The notes under the pieces: model-generated
The model's input: only the letters and a program-made list of their open reading frames with translations
The model's database searches: none
Told to the model about the DNA's origin: nothing
Translations under genes and position numbers: made by a program
Assembly (NCBI RefSeq): GCF_023195695.1
Contig: NZ_JALPQG010000002.1
Span: 248,001 to 312,000 of the forward strand
Reading direction: 5' to 3'
DNA: 64,000 nt
Origin: Aliiroseovarius sp. S1339
Lineage (GTDB): Bacteria > Pseudomonadota > Alphaproteobacteria > Rhodobacterales > Rhodobacteraceae
In this document: piece after piece, positions 54,227-63,321 of the stretch
Numbering within the stretch: position 1 is the first letter of the stretch
Layout of the letters: every line of letters starts with the position of its first letter

Positions 54227-54233
54227 AACTGGC

Positions 54234-54264
54234 TTGACATTCCAGCTGCTGGAGGTCGCAAGCT
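54234..54264 (+). promoter_or_regulatory. CueR-type promoter of the second copper ATPase
   Basis: -35 TTGACA (54234-54239), a 19-bp spacer with ATTCC(7)GGAGGT and a poor -10 CAAGCT (54259-54264), 30 bp before the ATPase start. Confidence 0.72.
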
Positions 54265-54293
54265 GAAACGAGACATAGAAAGGTTGGCAGAAC

Positions 54294-56627
54294 ATGGAGC
54301 ACGATCATCATCATACGGCGCCCGACATTCCGGCGGGGACCGAGACAGCAAAGGACCCGGTCTGCGGGATGATGGTCGCGGTCAAACCCGACGGGCGTCA
54401 CGCGGAGTTCCAAAGCAAGGCCTTCCAGTTTTGCTCTGAGAGCTGCCAAACGAAGTTCGAGGCGGATCCGTGGTTCTATGCCTCGGGGCGCGCCGCCGGG
54501 CAAAAGAGGGCGGTCCCTGCGGACGCCCAGTTTACCTGCCCGATGCACCCGGAAATCGTCCGCGATGAACCCGGAGACTGCCCGATCTGTGGCATGGCAC
54601 TGGAACCGATGCTGCCCTCGGACGAACCGAGCGAGGAGTTGACCGACTTCACTCGCCGGATGTGGATCTCGTCAGTGGCGGCGGTGCCGCTGATCATTCT
54701 GGCGATGGGTGAAATGGTCGCTTTGCCGGTGCGCGACTGGATCGGACATCAGACGACCAGCTACCTGGAATTCGTGTTGGCAACGCCCATCGTCCTCTGG
54801 GCGGCTCTGCCGTTCTTCAAGCGCGGCTGGGATTCAGTGCTGAATCGCTCACCCAACATGTGGACCCTGATCAGCCTCGGCGTCGGGGCGGCCTATCTCT
54901 ATTCGCTGGTCGCCACATTCCTGCCCGGCGTGTTTCCGGAACAATACCGGACGGGTGATGCGGTCGGCAACTATTTCGAAGCGGCGGTGGTGATCGTGAC
55001 GCTGGTCTTTGTCGGACAGGTGTTGGAGTTGCGCGCCCGCGAGCGCACCGGCGATGCCATCCGGGCGCTTCTCGACCTCGCGCCCAAGATCGCCCGGCGT
55101 ATCCTGCCCGACGGCACGGAATATGATGCGCCCTTGGAAAATATAATGGAGGGGGACAGGTTGCGGGTGCGCCCCGGTGACGCGGTGCCGGTGGACGGGG
55201 TGGTGATTGACGGCCGCTCCAGTTTGGACGAGAGCATGCTGACCGGCGAGTCGATGCCGGTAGAAAAGGGCCCGGGTGATGCGGTGACCGGGGCCACGAT
55301 CAACCATAACGGCAGCCTCGTGATCGAAGCGGGCAAGGTCGGTGCCGATACTGTGTTAGCGCAGATCGTGGAGATGGTCTCAAACGCTCGCCGTTCGCGC
55401 GCCCCGATTCAGGGGATGGCCGACAGGGTCTCGGCAATCTTCGTCCCAACCGTGGTGGCCGTCGCTATTTTCGCGTTCGTCGTTTGGCTGATCTTTGGCC
55501 CGGAACCCGCGCTGGTCTTCGCCATCGCCTCGGCGGTGTCGGTGCTGATCATCGCTTGCCCCTGCGCGCTTGGCTTGGCAACACCGATTTCGATCACCAC
55601 GGCGGCGGGGCGCGGCGCGCAGGCAGGCGTATTGATCAAAGACGCAGAGGCGCTGGAAAGGATGGCGGCGGTCGATACGCTGATCGTCGACAAGACCGGC
55701 ACGCTGACTATGGGCAAGCCAAAGTTGACCGATACAGTTGTGTTGGCCGACCTGCCTGAAATCGAACTGTTGTCGCTTGCCGCAGCGCTTGAGCGTGGCT
55801 CAGAACACCCGCTCGCCGAAGCAATTGTCGAGGGGGCGGAGGCACAAAACGCGACCCGACATGAAGCGACCGATTTCGAGGCGGTCACCGGCAAAGGTGT
55901 GCGCGGCAAGGTCAAAGGGCGCTTAGTCGCGCTTGGCAATGCCGCGATGATGCTGGAAATGGGGCTGGATACGGCAAAGGCGGAAACCCAGGCGGACGCC
56001 TTGCGCAGCCTGGGTAAGACGGCCATGTTCATCGCTGTCGACGGCGCGCTTGTGGGCATCGTTGCGGTTGCCGACCCGATCAAGGATTCGACCGCGGAGG
56101 CGATCGACGAACTTCACGCTCAGGGGCTGCGCATCATCATGGCGACCGGCGACAACGAGCGCACGGCGCAGGCGGTGGCAAGCGAGCTGGGTATCGACGA
56201 GGTGCGCGCGGGAGTGTTGCCCGAAGCCAAGAAGGACCTGATTGACCAGTTGCGCCGCGACGGCCACAAGATCGCCATGGCGGGCGACGGGGTGAATGAC
56301 GCTCCTGCCCTCGCCGCGGCCGATGTCGGGATCGCCATGGGCACCGGGGCTGATGTGGCGATGGAAAGTGCCGGCATCACCCTGTTGGGCGGCGACCTGA
56401 TGGGCATCGTGCGGGCGCGCAAACTGGCGCGCGCCACGCTGCGCAACATCAAGCAAAACCTGTTCTTCGCCTTCGCCTACAACGCGCTTGGCGTGCCGAT
56501 AGCTGCCGGGTTGCTCTATCCTGTTACCGGTTTACTGCTCTCACCAATGATTGCGGCAGCAGCGATGAGCCTGTCTTCGGTTTCGGTCATTAGCAATGCC
56601 CTGCGATTGCGTCGGGTTGATCTATAG
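54294..56627 (+). CDS. Copper/silver P-type ATPase with YHS and metal-binding domains
   Basis: The 777-residue P1B ATPase has an N-terminal His run (DHHH), a YHS domain (DPVCGMMV at 21-28 with Cys 47 and 51), a heavy-metal-binding domain (TCPMHPEI at 81-88, [10 protein letters not shown] at 96-105), eight membrane helices, the CPC ion motif, DKTGT and GDGVNDAP. This CopB/SilP-like architecture is distinct from the HMA-bearing copA at 31108. It exports Cu(I) or Ag(I), perhaps with slower, periplasm-supplying kinetics. It is under a CueR box and is followed by a broken chaperone gene. Confidence 0.94.
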   Translation: MEHDHHHTAPDIPAGTETAKDPVCGMMVAVKPDGRHAEFQSKAFQFCSESCQTKFEADPWFYASGRAAGQKRAVPADAQFTCPMHPEIVRDEPGDCPICGMALEPMLPSDEPSEELTDFTRRMWISSVAAVPLIILAMGEMVALPVRDWIGHQTTSYLEFVLATPIVLWAALPFFKRGWDSVLNRSPNMWTLISLGVGAAYLYSLVATFLPGVFPEQYRTGDAVGNYFEAAVVIVTLVFVGQVLELRARERTGDAIRALLDLAPKIARRILPDGTEYDAPLENIMEGDRLRVRPGDAVPVDGVVIDGRSSLDESMLTGESMPVEKGPGDAVTGATINHNGSLVIEAGKVGADTVLAQIVEMVSNARRSRAPIQGMADRVSAIFVPTVVAVAIFAFVVWLIFGPEPALVFAIASAVSVLIIACPCALGLATPISITTAAGRGAQAGVLIKDAEALERMAAVDTLIVDKTGTLTMGKPKLTDTVVLADLPEIELLSLAAALERGSEHPLAEAIVEGAEAQNATRHEATDFEAVTGKGVRGKVKGRLVALGNAAMMLEMGLDTAKAETQADALRSLGKTAMFIAVDGALVGIVAVADPIKDSTAEAIDELHAQGLRIIMATGDNERTAQAVASELGIDEVRAGVLPEAKKDLIDQLRRDGHKIAMAGDGVNDAPALAAADVGIAMGTGADVAMESAGITLLGGDLMGIVRARKLARATLRNIKQNLFFAFAYNALGVPIAAGLLYPVTGLLLSPMIAAAAMSLSSVSVISNALRLRRVDL

Positions 56628-56649
56628 GCAGTTTCAATAGGAGATGCGT

Positions 56650-56830
56650 ATGGTGCCCTTCCACATTCCCGGCATGAGTTACAGAGACTGCAAGTCAGCG
56701 TCCGAAAAAATTATCAAAGCCCTCGACTGCCAGGGCGCGGATCGATCTCTATACGAAAGCGCGTCAGATCGCCCTGGACACGCGGGTTGAACAGAAAAAT
56801 GCTCAGGCAGCGCTGGCCACAGTTGGCGGC
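56650..56830 (+). pseudogene. Frameshifted copper-chaperone (HMA) gene
   Basis: The first frame reads MVPFHIPGMSYRDCKSASEK and on to IKALDCQ, an HMA start in which the metal motif CxxC has become YRDC. After about 56734 the natural continuation, ARIDLYTKARQIALDTRVEQ up to ATVGG, is in another frame (offset by one base). Together they make a complete 60-residue HMA domain. The frameshift and the lost cysteine show decay. It lies 22 bp after the ATPase. Confidence 0.7.
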
Positions 56831-57059
56831 CCTCAACAACAGTCTGACGCCGCGTCCAAACGCAATCCGACTTGGTGCGTCCGAGTTGAAACGGTGGATG
56901 AAACCGGTAAGTCAACGGAAGTCCATGTGTTCAGGCTTTCCAATGATGTTACCATGGTCAGCACCGCCGAAGATGCCCTTAGTCTTGATTGTTGCAACCG
57001 GTTTACCATCCTTTGTTGAGGGCTCGAACTCTGCCGCTGTCATGGCTCTCTCGCCCAGC

Positions 57060-57404
57060 CTAATCAACGCTGTACCTCGGCGTACCCGGAGCGGCGTCGC
57101 CATTGGCTTCGATTTCGCTGATGTAGTGCTTCATCTCGGCAATCTCACCGCGCTGAGCCTCGACAATTGCATCCGCGAGAGCACGCACACGCGGATCAGA
57201 AATATCAGCCCGCTCACTGGTCAGGATGGCAATGGAATGGTGCGGAATCATCGCGCGCATCCAGGCGAGGTCTTCCACGGTCTCCTGGCTACGCACGAGC
57301 CATAGTGAGACGCCAAAGGCGACGATGGCCCCGATGAAGATTGCGATATTGAGGTTACGATTGGAGTACATCCCCAACATGAAAGAAAGCATGATAACTG
57401 CCAT
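57060..57404 (-). CDS. DUF305 protein, N-terminally truncated
   Basis: The 114-residue protein has a membrane helix (about 18-36), then the DUF305 core with MRAMIPHHSIAILTSERA and RGEIAEMKHYISEIE, whose His and Met residues may bind copper. Full-length relatives start about 50 residues earlier with two more membrane helices; here homology stops at 57410 and a stop codon lies just upstream. The internal ATG at 57404 could still give a product, but the native promoter is gone. Confidence 0.75.
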   Translation of the reverse strand: MAVIMLSFMLGMYSNRNLNIAIFIGAIVAFGVSLWLVRSQETVEDLAWMRAMIPHHSIAILTSERADISDPRVRALADAIVEAQRGEIAEMKHYISEIEANGDAAPGTPRYSVD

Positions 57405-57422
57405 CGCCGCAAGCTGCGCGGT

Positions 57423-57608
57423 CGGCTCTCAGACAACATTGCCACGGCATTGCGGTTCTTTGAGCGTAGTTTGGCAAAAAAGCGGATTGTTGATCCGGCA
57501 AACACAAACAACGTGATCTCAGATGACCTGTCGACCTCAGGCAAGCAGGCGGTTGCGGCGGCTGCCAAACGAGCTCTTGCCGGAAATTGGAGCGGATTGA
57601 TAAGATGA
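57423..57608 (+). pseudogene. C-terminal remnant of an OAS/CD-NTase-like nucleotidyltransferase
   Basis: An open frame without a start reads RLSDNIATALRFFERSLAKK, then IVDPANTNNVISDDL and RALAGNWSGLIR before the stop. The DPANTNNV segment followed by a long helix and a terminal W is the usual end of OAS/CD-NTase-type nucleotidyltransferases, including CBASS cyclases. About 300 N-terminal residues with the catalytic site are missing. Its stop overlaps the next start as ATGA, so the two genes were an operon. The 5' edge coincides with the truncated DUF305 gene. Confidence 0.6.
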
Positions 57609-58336
57609 GTGAATGGTCACTACCACAGCTTTTTGCCAGCCTACATCGCCAAATCGATACTGAGTTGAATGTAGCTCGTGACGCACTGAACCACCCTGGC
57701 ACCAAAGGAGATACCTCAGAGGCAATTTGGATAGGGCTCTTAAAAACCTATCTTCCAGAACGTTACTGTGTGTGCAGTGCACATATTGTGGACAGTGAAG
57801 GAGTGTTCAGCGACCAGATCGATGTCGTGGTTTTCGACCGTCAGTACTCTCCATTCGTGTTTGATTTCCTTGGGGCGAAAGTGGTTCCCGCAGAAAGCGT
57901 CTATGCCGTATTCGAAGCAAAACAGTCGATCAATGCCGCTATGATCGATTATGCGCGAGAAAAGGTCGCGAGCGTTCGAAGTCTCCATCGAACCAGCATG
58001 CCAATCCCAACCGCCAACGGCCCTACAGCGCCGGTGTCGCCCAAGCACATCATTGGAGGTCTCGTAACTCTGGAGAGCGATTGGAAGAACCCGCCTCTCG
58101 GAGATGCGCTGCAATCGAAACTGGATGCTGATCCTTGCGACTTGAAGCGGCTGGATTTAGGGTGCGTCGCTGCCCACGGCATCTTTGGCTTTGACGTTGG
58201 CACTGGGGTGAATGGCCATACAACATCTTTATGCGCTACCACCACGTTTCTCCTTGAGTTAATCGCTCGATTACAAACGCTTGGCACGGTCCCAATGATG
58301 GACGTGAGGGCTTATAGTCGCTGGCTAGACTCATAA
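57605..58336 (+). CDS. DUF6602-type PD-(D/E)XK-like nuclease
   Basis: The 243-residue protein has Glu 39 (HPGTKGDTSEA), Asp 73 (SDQIDVVVFD) and Glu 104-x-Lys 106 (VYAVFEAKQ), the layout of a PD-(D/E)XK nuclease core. HPGTKG and QIDVVVFDRQYSPF are typical of DUF6602. The ATG at 57605 overlaps the nucleotidyltransferase stop by 4 bp; a TTG at 57587 is less likely. The pairing suggests an effector of a nucleotide-signalling antiphage system. The catalytic residues look intact although the cyclase is gone. Confidence 0.65.
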   Translation: MSEWSLPQLFASLHRQIDTELNVARDALNHPGTKGDTSEAIWIGLLKTYLPERYCVCSAHIVDSEGVFSDQIDVVVFDRQYSPFVFDFLGAKVVPAESVYAVFEAKQSINAAMIDYAREKVASVRSLHRTSMPIPTANGPTAPVSPKHIIGGLVTLESDWKNPPLGDALQSKLDADPCDLKRLDLGCVAAHGIFGFDVGTGVNGHTTSLCATTTFLLELIARLQTLGTVPMMDVRAYSRWLDS

Positions 58337-58355
58337 CCCGACACTGAATGCAAGC

Positions 58356-58559
58356 ATGACCGACCACCTAGATGACCTCCCGAAGCGAGTCCTCATTCAT
58401 GTAAAGGAGGATACAGACGGCACCAACGTCACTGATTGCAACGGATTTGTGAAATGTAGTGGTTCCGCAATAGCCAATGGCTGTTTCAACGATTGGCTGT
58501 GGCAAGACATACGCGTGGTAGTTAGAGACAGCGGAAGTTCAATTTATGTCTGGCATTAA
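58356..58559 (+). CDS. Possible small protein between the nuclease-like genes
   Basis: A 67-codon frame begins at ATG 58356, 19 bp after the DUF6602 stop, and overlaps the next start by 14 bp. The sequence (LIHVKEDTDGTNVTDCNGF and following) has no recognised motif. Spacing favours a real operon gene, but no ribosome site is obvious. Confidence 0.4.
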   Translation: MTDHLDDLPKRVLIHVKEDTDGTNVTDCNGFVKCSGSAIANGCFNDWLWQDIRVVVRDSGSSIYVWH

Positions 58560-58851
58560 GTCACTAAAGCTAGGTCGCCTGGGAGAGAAAAAGTTCAGCG
58601 AACTATGTTCCCAGCAGAACGCAACCTGCAACAAGTCTGATGAAGACGACCATGGTTGGGACTACGTTGTTGAGATCGATTCTGACCATCAGTCCGCGTT
58701 ACCTGCTGACCTGCGCGATGGGGTCATTCGCTCCCTGGTCCAAGTTAAATCAACCCGTGGCAATAAACGAATTGCCAAGGTCAAACTCTCGAATGCGCTT
58801 AAGGCCATACAGACAGACTTGCCGTGCTTCCTGAGTAAGCGTCCGGTGTGA
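58546..58851 (+). pseudogene. 5' part of a DUF4365-type gene cut by an IS66 element
   Basis: The first 96 residues form the start of a PD-(D/E)XK-like domain: Glu 14 (LGEKKFSE), Asp 39 (HGWDYVV) and Gln 66-x-Lys 68 (LVQVKST). At 58835 the IS66 element begins, and the frame ends inside it at 58851. The rest of the gene resumes after the element at 60754. Joining 58546-58834 (289 bp) to 60754-62033 (1280 bp) gives one frame of 1569 bp (522 residues), so the insertion is the only break in the frame. Confidence 0.85.
58827..58834. repeat. Target-site duplication, left copy
   Basis: CTTCCTGA directly before the left inverted repeat; the identical right copy is at 60746-60753. It shows that the element inserted as a unit. 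Confidence 0.9.
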
Positions 58852-58863
58852 CCGCGTTTTCAG

Positions 58864-59391
58864 TTATTCCGCTTTTTTGATCACCGCACGAACGAAGTCG
58901 GTCTTACCTTCGGTGTAATTTCTGCGCCCTGCGTCTCCGAACCTGTCGACGAGATCCCGTTTGAGCTGAGCGTATCGATCCCTAAGTTCATGATCAGCAC
59001 GCAGCGCGTCACGGAAAGCGATCTGCTCGCCGTAGTCGGGCTCTTCAGGACGGTAAAGATGTAGGTTGTGGGTCCTGATATCGCCATCACGTAGTCGGAT
59101 GAAGAGGCGTCCCGATCTGATGCCGCGGTCGATATATCCAAGATCGACAAGAACTTCTGCGATCCGATCTTCGTCTTGCTCGGCGGCACGCATGGCAATG
59201 TCGAGGATGGCTTTGGCGGGCAGTTCAGGCACGGCAGTGCTGCCGATGTGATCTGTCTCGAATGCCACATCAGGAAGCGCAGCGCGGATGCGTGCTGTCT
59301 CCATATTAAATACACGCATCCATATGGGATCGTGAGGTGCCAATGCGAGCGTCGCCTGACGCAGACCTAAAGATGTAGATGCTTCGTTCAT
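58864..59391 (-). CDS. GrpB-family protein (IS66 passenger)
   Basis: The 175-residue protein belongs to the GrpB/UPF0157 family, a nucleotidyltransferase-like fold: DHIGSTAVPELPAKAILDI, then GYIDRGIRSGRLFIRLRDGD, THNLHLYRPEEPDY and the terminal NYTEGKTDFV. Members of this family have poorly known functions. ATG 59391 overlaps the tnpC stop (TGATG), so it is translationally coupled to the transposase gene. It lies fully within the inverted repeats and therefore travels with the element. Confidence 0.88.
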   Translation of the reverse strand: MNEASTSLGLRQATLALAPHDPIWMRVFNMETARIRAALPDVAFETDHIGSTAVPELPAKAILDIAMRAAEQDEDRIAEVLVDLGYIDRGIRSGRLFIRLRDGDIRTHNLHLYRPEEPDYGEQIAFRDALRADHELRDRYAQLKRDLVDRFGDAGRRNYTEGKTDFVRAVIKKAE

Positions 59392-60560
59392 CAGCTCGAG
59401 GCTCCGGTTTTCCACGGCAGCAGATCATCAACACGGTTGATCTTGTAATCTGGAATGCGGGCCAGAGTATCGGCCAGCCATGCTTGCGGGTCGATACCAT
59501 TCAGCTTGGCGGTTTCAATCAGGGTATAGGCGATAGCAGCGGCGCGGCCCCCAGTGTGCGACCCGACAAACAGGTAATTTTTGCGCCCAATGGCAACAGA
59601 TCGCATTGCCCGTTCGGCCGTGTTGTTGTCGAGTTCCAGAATGCCATGATCGAGGTAGGGCCTGAGCCGCGCCATGCGCGTCAGGGCATATCGGATCGCC
59701 CCCGCTAGTGGCGATTTGCCGGAGATGCTGGGAAGTTGGGCGTGCAACCAGACTTCCAGGTCGTCGAAGATCGATGCGGCTTTTGTTTGCCGGATATCAG
59801 CCCTCCGATCTGGTGGTGATCCACGGGCTTCCTTCTCGACCGCGTAGAGTTGCGCGATGCGCTGGATAGCCTCGTCGGCAATGGCGGAGCCTTGAGCACG
59901 GTGGATATCTACGAACTTGCGCCTGACATGGGCCATGCAAGCGACCTCGCGGATATCGCCGGAACGATAGAGGTCTTCGAACCCGGCATATCCGTCGGCA
60001 TGCATCCAGCCCTGATACTTCGCGAGGTGATCTTTGGGGTGTTGTCCTTTGCGATCTGGTGAGAACTGATACCAACTTGCGGGTGGGACATCGCTGCCCC
60101 AGGGTCGTTCGTCGCGCCCATAAGCCCAAAGGCGTGCAGTCGCTGTCTTACCAGTGCCGGGCGCCAACATCTTTACCGGCGTGTCGTCAGCAAAGATCGC
60201 TTGCCCAGCCAGCACGTGCCGACCGATGGTGTCTGCGAGTGGCTCCAGAAGCGCCGTGGATTTACCTACCCAATCCGCCAGCGTGGAGCGGTCAATATCG
60301 ATCCCATCACGCTCGAAGATGCCACTTTGGCGGTAGAGCGGCAGGTGATCGGCGTATTTGTTCACCAACACATGCGCCAGCAAGCCCGGACCAGGGCGGC
60401 CCCGTTCGATAGGGCGCGACGGCAAAGCCGCTTGTGTGAAGGCCTCGCAACCCGAACACGCAAAGCGTGGCCGCACAATGCGGTTCACGATGAAGCGTCC
60501 CGGAACATACTCCAGTTCTTCGGTCACATCCTCGCCCAGACGGCGCAGGCCGACGGGCAA
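59391..60560 (-). pseudogene. IS66 transposase TnpC, 5'-truncated
   Basis: About 389 codons encode the C-terminal three quarters of TnpC: LGEDVTEELEYVPGRF, the zinc-finger residues RPRFACSGCE, LPSRPIERGRPGPG, the first catalytic Asp in FADDTPVKM, the second region GWMHADGYAGFEDLY and the late glutamate in LDNNTAERAM. The first about 130 residues are missing, replaced by the tnpA fragment in another frame. No proper start codon exists. Family members are about 520 residues. Confidence 0.88.
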
Positions 60561-60660
60561 CTTGCGCTACCGATACACCCGGTGCGCATGTTTGCGCACA
60601 GATCGACACCTTCTCCTCATCCGACCAGAACCGCTTCTTCTGACCCTTCTTACCCGCCAT
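60558..60660 (-). pseudogene. IS66 tnpA fragment
   Basis: The first about 34 codons (MAGKKGQKKRFWSDEEKVSI to SVAQVARR) are the helix-turn-helix start of IS66 TnpA. The frame then runs into tnpC sequence out of frame. The junction near 60558 marks the internal deletion. Confidence 0.8.
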
Positions 60661-60745
60661 ATCTGCCCTCAAGATGTCCACTATCACTGGTGGACACTAT
60701 CAACACACTCCATGACGCGTCAGAGCAGTGAGGCCGGACGCTTAC

Positions 60746-60753
60746 CTTCCTGA
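60746..60753. repeat. Target-site duplication, right copy
   Basis: CTTCCTGA directly after the right inverted repeat, identical to 58827-58834. Confidence 0.9.
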
Positions 60754-62033
60754 TCCTTATAGTCTTCGAAGGAAACGAAGTTGAAGGCTTCTACGTTCGC
60801 CATTTTTGGACGGACGAAATCGAGCGTATTCTTAAACGTGCTCGTGAGGCTCACCGCGACGGTCGAGATGATCTTCACAAGATTTACCTTCAATTCTCGC
60901 TCGAGGGGCTAGAAAATGCTCAATCGCGTTTGACTGAGGTTCTTTGTGCTCACGTTTCAAAATACGGCACAAATTACGGGCAAGAAAAAAAGAACGTCCG
61001 AGAGAATGTTGGATATTCGGAAACACGCGCAATCGGCGAGTTTACTTTTGATGACGGTGTGACCGCAAAAGACATCGTTGACTGGCAATTGACCGATGAT
61101 GCGCAGATCCTCCTCTCTAACTTTGACATGAAGGATATGCGCTTCGATATTCCAGCTTCGACCGTCGAGAAACCTAGTGCCGGTTCAAAGCTTTCAGTGG
61201 GCCTTAAACCTCGAGAAGGGGTGTTGCGGGTCACAAAAGACAACCGAAGTCTTGAACTCGATGCCAAAATTTACTCGCCTTTCTTGATTGGACCAGAACA
61301 CGAAGACTTCAAGGTTCGGGTGAAAACTGCGTTGTTTGACATGAAAATGTCGCCCCGTGGCAGAGGAACGACACAGGCACGAGTCACTTTGGAACTTGAA
61401 ACAGTCTGGGACCACTATGTAGCAGCCGAGTTGGCCAGTTGGGACGAAAACGAACAAGTGGACTTTCAATTAGACTGTGAAGCGGGAACGATCTTCAACG
61501 GCAATCTTCTTCCCACCCTGCAAGCTGATGAAGGGACAGAGAAAATTGTCTCAGGTGGTCGGCTCGCTGCGCTTCTTGCCGGGCGCCAAGCACTCGTGGA
61601 GCTCTCACCAAAGCATGATCGCGCCTGGCAACAAATCACCTGGCTGGCCAAGCTCGAGCCGTTCTTAGCAATGCCATCGAAGCAGCTCTCATTCAAATTA
61701 GACACGCCGCGTGATGTCAGCTGCTGTGACATCCTAGCTTTCGTAGTGTTTGAGTTGGGTGATTTCTTTTACAGCGTCAACCTGGCGTTTCCTGTTCGGC
61801 ACCAGAATGTACAAGATGATCAGTGGCAGCTGTATTTCGATGCCTTTGAGGTTCTGAACCTCAAACGCTTCAAAACTGAATATACAAACATGCGTCGAAT
61901 TGCTCAGCAAGAATTTGATACGCTCGTTGAAGGCCGTCAGCAATGCTGTGTTGCTGTGGGTACCGGTGACTTGATCGATTGGTTTTCAGAAGATCAAGAG
62001 CGAACCTTCATAACTCTCCACGAACCAGATTAG
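60754..62033 (+). pseudogene. 3' part of the DUF4365-type gene
   Basis: Starting in frame right after the target duplication, 425 codons continue the broken gene: ILIVFEGNEVEGFYVRHFWT completes the PD-(D/E)XK-like domain, then a long unknown region of about 380 residues follows (KEKNVRENVGYSETRA-like basic stretch, then beta-rich sequence with DFFYSVNLAFPVRHQN). No known effector domain is recognised there. Separated from its start it has only a TTG at 60930 for internal initiation. It ends before a 320-bp gap. Confidence 0.8.
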
Positions 62034-62352
62034 TGCAGCCTGAAGTGTGCACCTTCAGTACTTCCCTGATTCCAAAGGAACGTGTGCCACCTTTGCTTCA
62101 ATAGACTTGACTTCGAATGGCATGTTTGACGGGCTGCGGCGCGGCATCGCGAAGACCAGTTCAACGGCAGCTTTGGGCCGCGGAGTGCCGCACTTGATGT
62201 CCTGAAGTTTTACGGATGCTGCAAAGCGGAGAACGGCAGGATCGAGCCCTGTTTCAGACTAACGACGATCGTATGCTGCGTTGCAGAAAGCATTAGATTT
62301 GCATCTTACCGAAAGCTGGCCGAGACTAAGCAGGTCAACAGCGTTCGGTCAG
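62034..62352. other. Gap before the acyltransferase
   Basis: No convincing gene is present in this interval. The acyltransferase frame is open from 62281 but its best start is later. No terminator hairpin was recognised for the preceding gene. Confidence 0.4.
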
Positions 62353-63102
62353 ATGAAATATTTTGCGAAAAACATTGGGGAAATTTGGCGAGGCGGACGT
62401 GCATCACTTCGCTTTTTGGCGGCAGCGCCAATCGTAAATGCGCAAGTCGCGCTCAGGGCAAAAGACCGCGAAAACGCGCGTGATTTGTTCGCCCGGCATT
62501 TCAGTCGGTTTCTCGACACTTGTCAGGTCAGCGTATCACTTGATGGCGAATTTCCCGAACCGGGGAAGGGCTGCATCCTTTGCTATAATGAGACGTCCTT
62601 TGTTGATGTCGCGGCCTATTGTGTCTCGATGTGGCCTTATGTCGACCGTGCTGCGGCGGCTGATCTCTACGCGTATTTTCCTTTCGCCCGAGCGGCCTGT
62701 CGGAAAGCCGCGATTGAGATGGTGCCAAGGGGAAACCGCAAAGCCACCGATCAATTGCTGGAACGCATGGTCTCTGCAGCAAAACAGGGCGAGAGAGTTG
62801 CTTGGGGCGGCGAGGGGAGACTGTCGGGAATGGACGGCGTTGGCCGCTTCAAAATCGGCGCCAGTCTCATTGCGATCAGAGCTCAAGTGCCCGTGATCCC
62901 AGTGGTTTTTCAAGGAGGGCATCACGCTATGCCACTCGGTACATTCCGTGCGCGTCCGGGCGAAGTCCGCATACGTTTTTGCAAGTCTGTGCCGACTGCG
63001 GGCTACGTCGAAGCTGATGCACGCGAATTTGCCGACAGATTGCAGAAAGAATTTGTTTGCATCTATCGTCAACTGGCAGAGAAACGGCCGGTTCTCTCGT
63101 AG
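62353..63102 (+). CDS. PlsC-like acyltransferase with altered HX4D motif
   Basis: The 249-residue protein resembles 1-acyl-glycerol-3-phosphate acyltransferases: ILCYNETSFVDV at residues 75-86, MVPRGNRKATDQLL, GGEGRLSGMDGVGRFKIGAS and VPVIPVVFQGGH. In the first motif the catalytic His is replaced by Glu 80 (NETSFVD instead of NHxSxxD). The protein may have lost transferase activity or use a different chemistry. ATG 62353 is chosen for the family N-terminus; a TTG at 62281 is in frame. Confidence 0.78.
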   Translation: MKYFAKNIGEIWRGGRASLRFLAAAPIVNAQVALRAKDRENARDLFARHFSRFLDTCQVSVSLDGEFPEPGKGCILCYNETSFVDVAAYCVSMWPYVDRAAAADLYAYFPFARAACRKAAIEMVPRGNRKATDQLLERMVSAAKQGERVAWGGEGRLSGMDGVGRFKIGASLIAIRAQVPVIPVVFQGGHHAMPLGTFRARPGEVRIRFCKSVPTAGYVEADAREFADRLQKEFVCIYRQLAEKRPVLS

Positions 63103-63321
63103 CGCCTTCGATCCAGACACCCTTAAATTTGCGCGTTGCTTCCCTGCTCTGACAGGCAACGAACCAACGCGACCAATGTGCGTTTCGTCCCACAGCGTCT
63201 CATTGGTATAAAGTCCGGAATAGGTCGGCCAAGAGCAGAGTTTGTGCTATGCTTTCCCCTGTCATTGATGTTTGGACAGGAAAGCCTCACAGCCTCACGT
63301 TGAATAGGCAAAGGACACCCT

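Larger units (their letters stand above)
58835..60745. mobile_element. IS66-derived element with GrpB passenger
   Basis: The 1911-bp element is bounded by a 12-bp perfect inverted repeat (GTAAGCGTCCGG) and an 8-bp target duplication CTTCCTGA (58827-58834 and 60746-60753), both typical of IS66. It contains a 3' tnpC, the first 34 codons of tnpA and a grpB-like gene; tnpB and the N-terminal part of tnpC are deleted. Loss of tnpA and tnpB implies that it moved with help from a complete relative. Confidence 0.9.

Noticed and set aside
56912-57043. A 43-codon minus-strand frame after the DUF305 gene (MTAAEFEPSTKDGKPVATIK)
   Set aside because: It is short, without a known family, and the plus strand also has an open frame here; neither is convincing enough to annotate.
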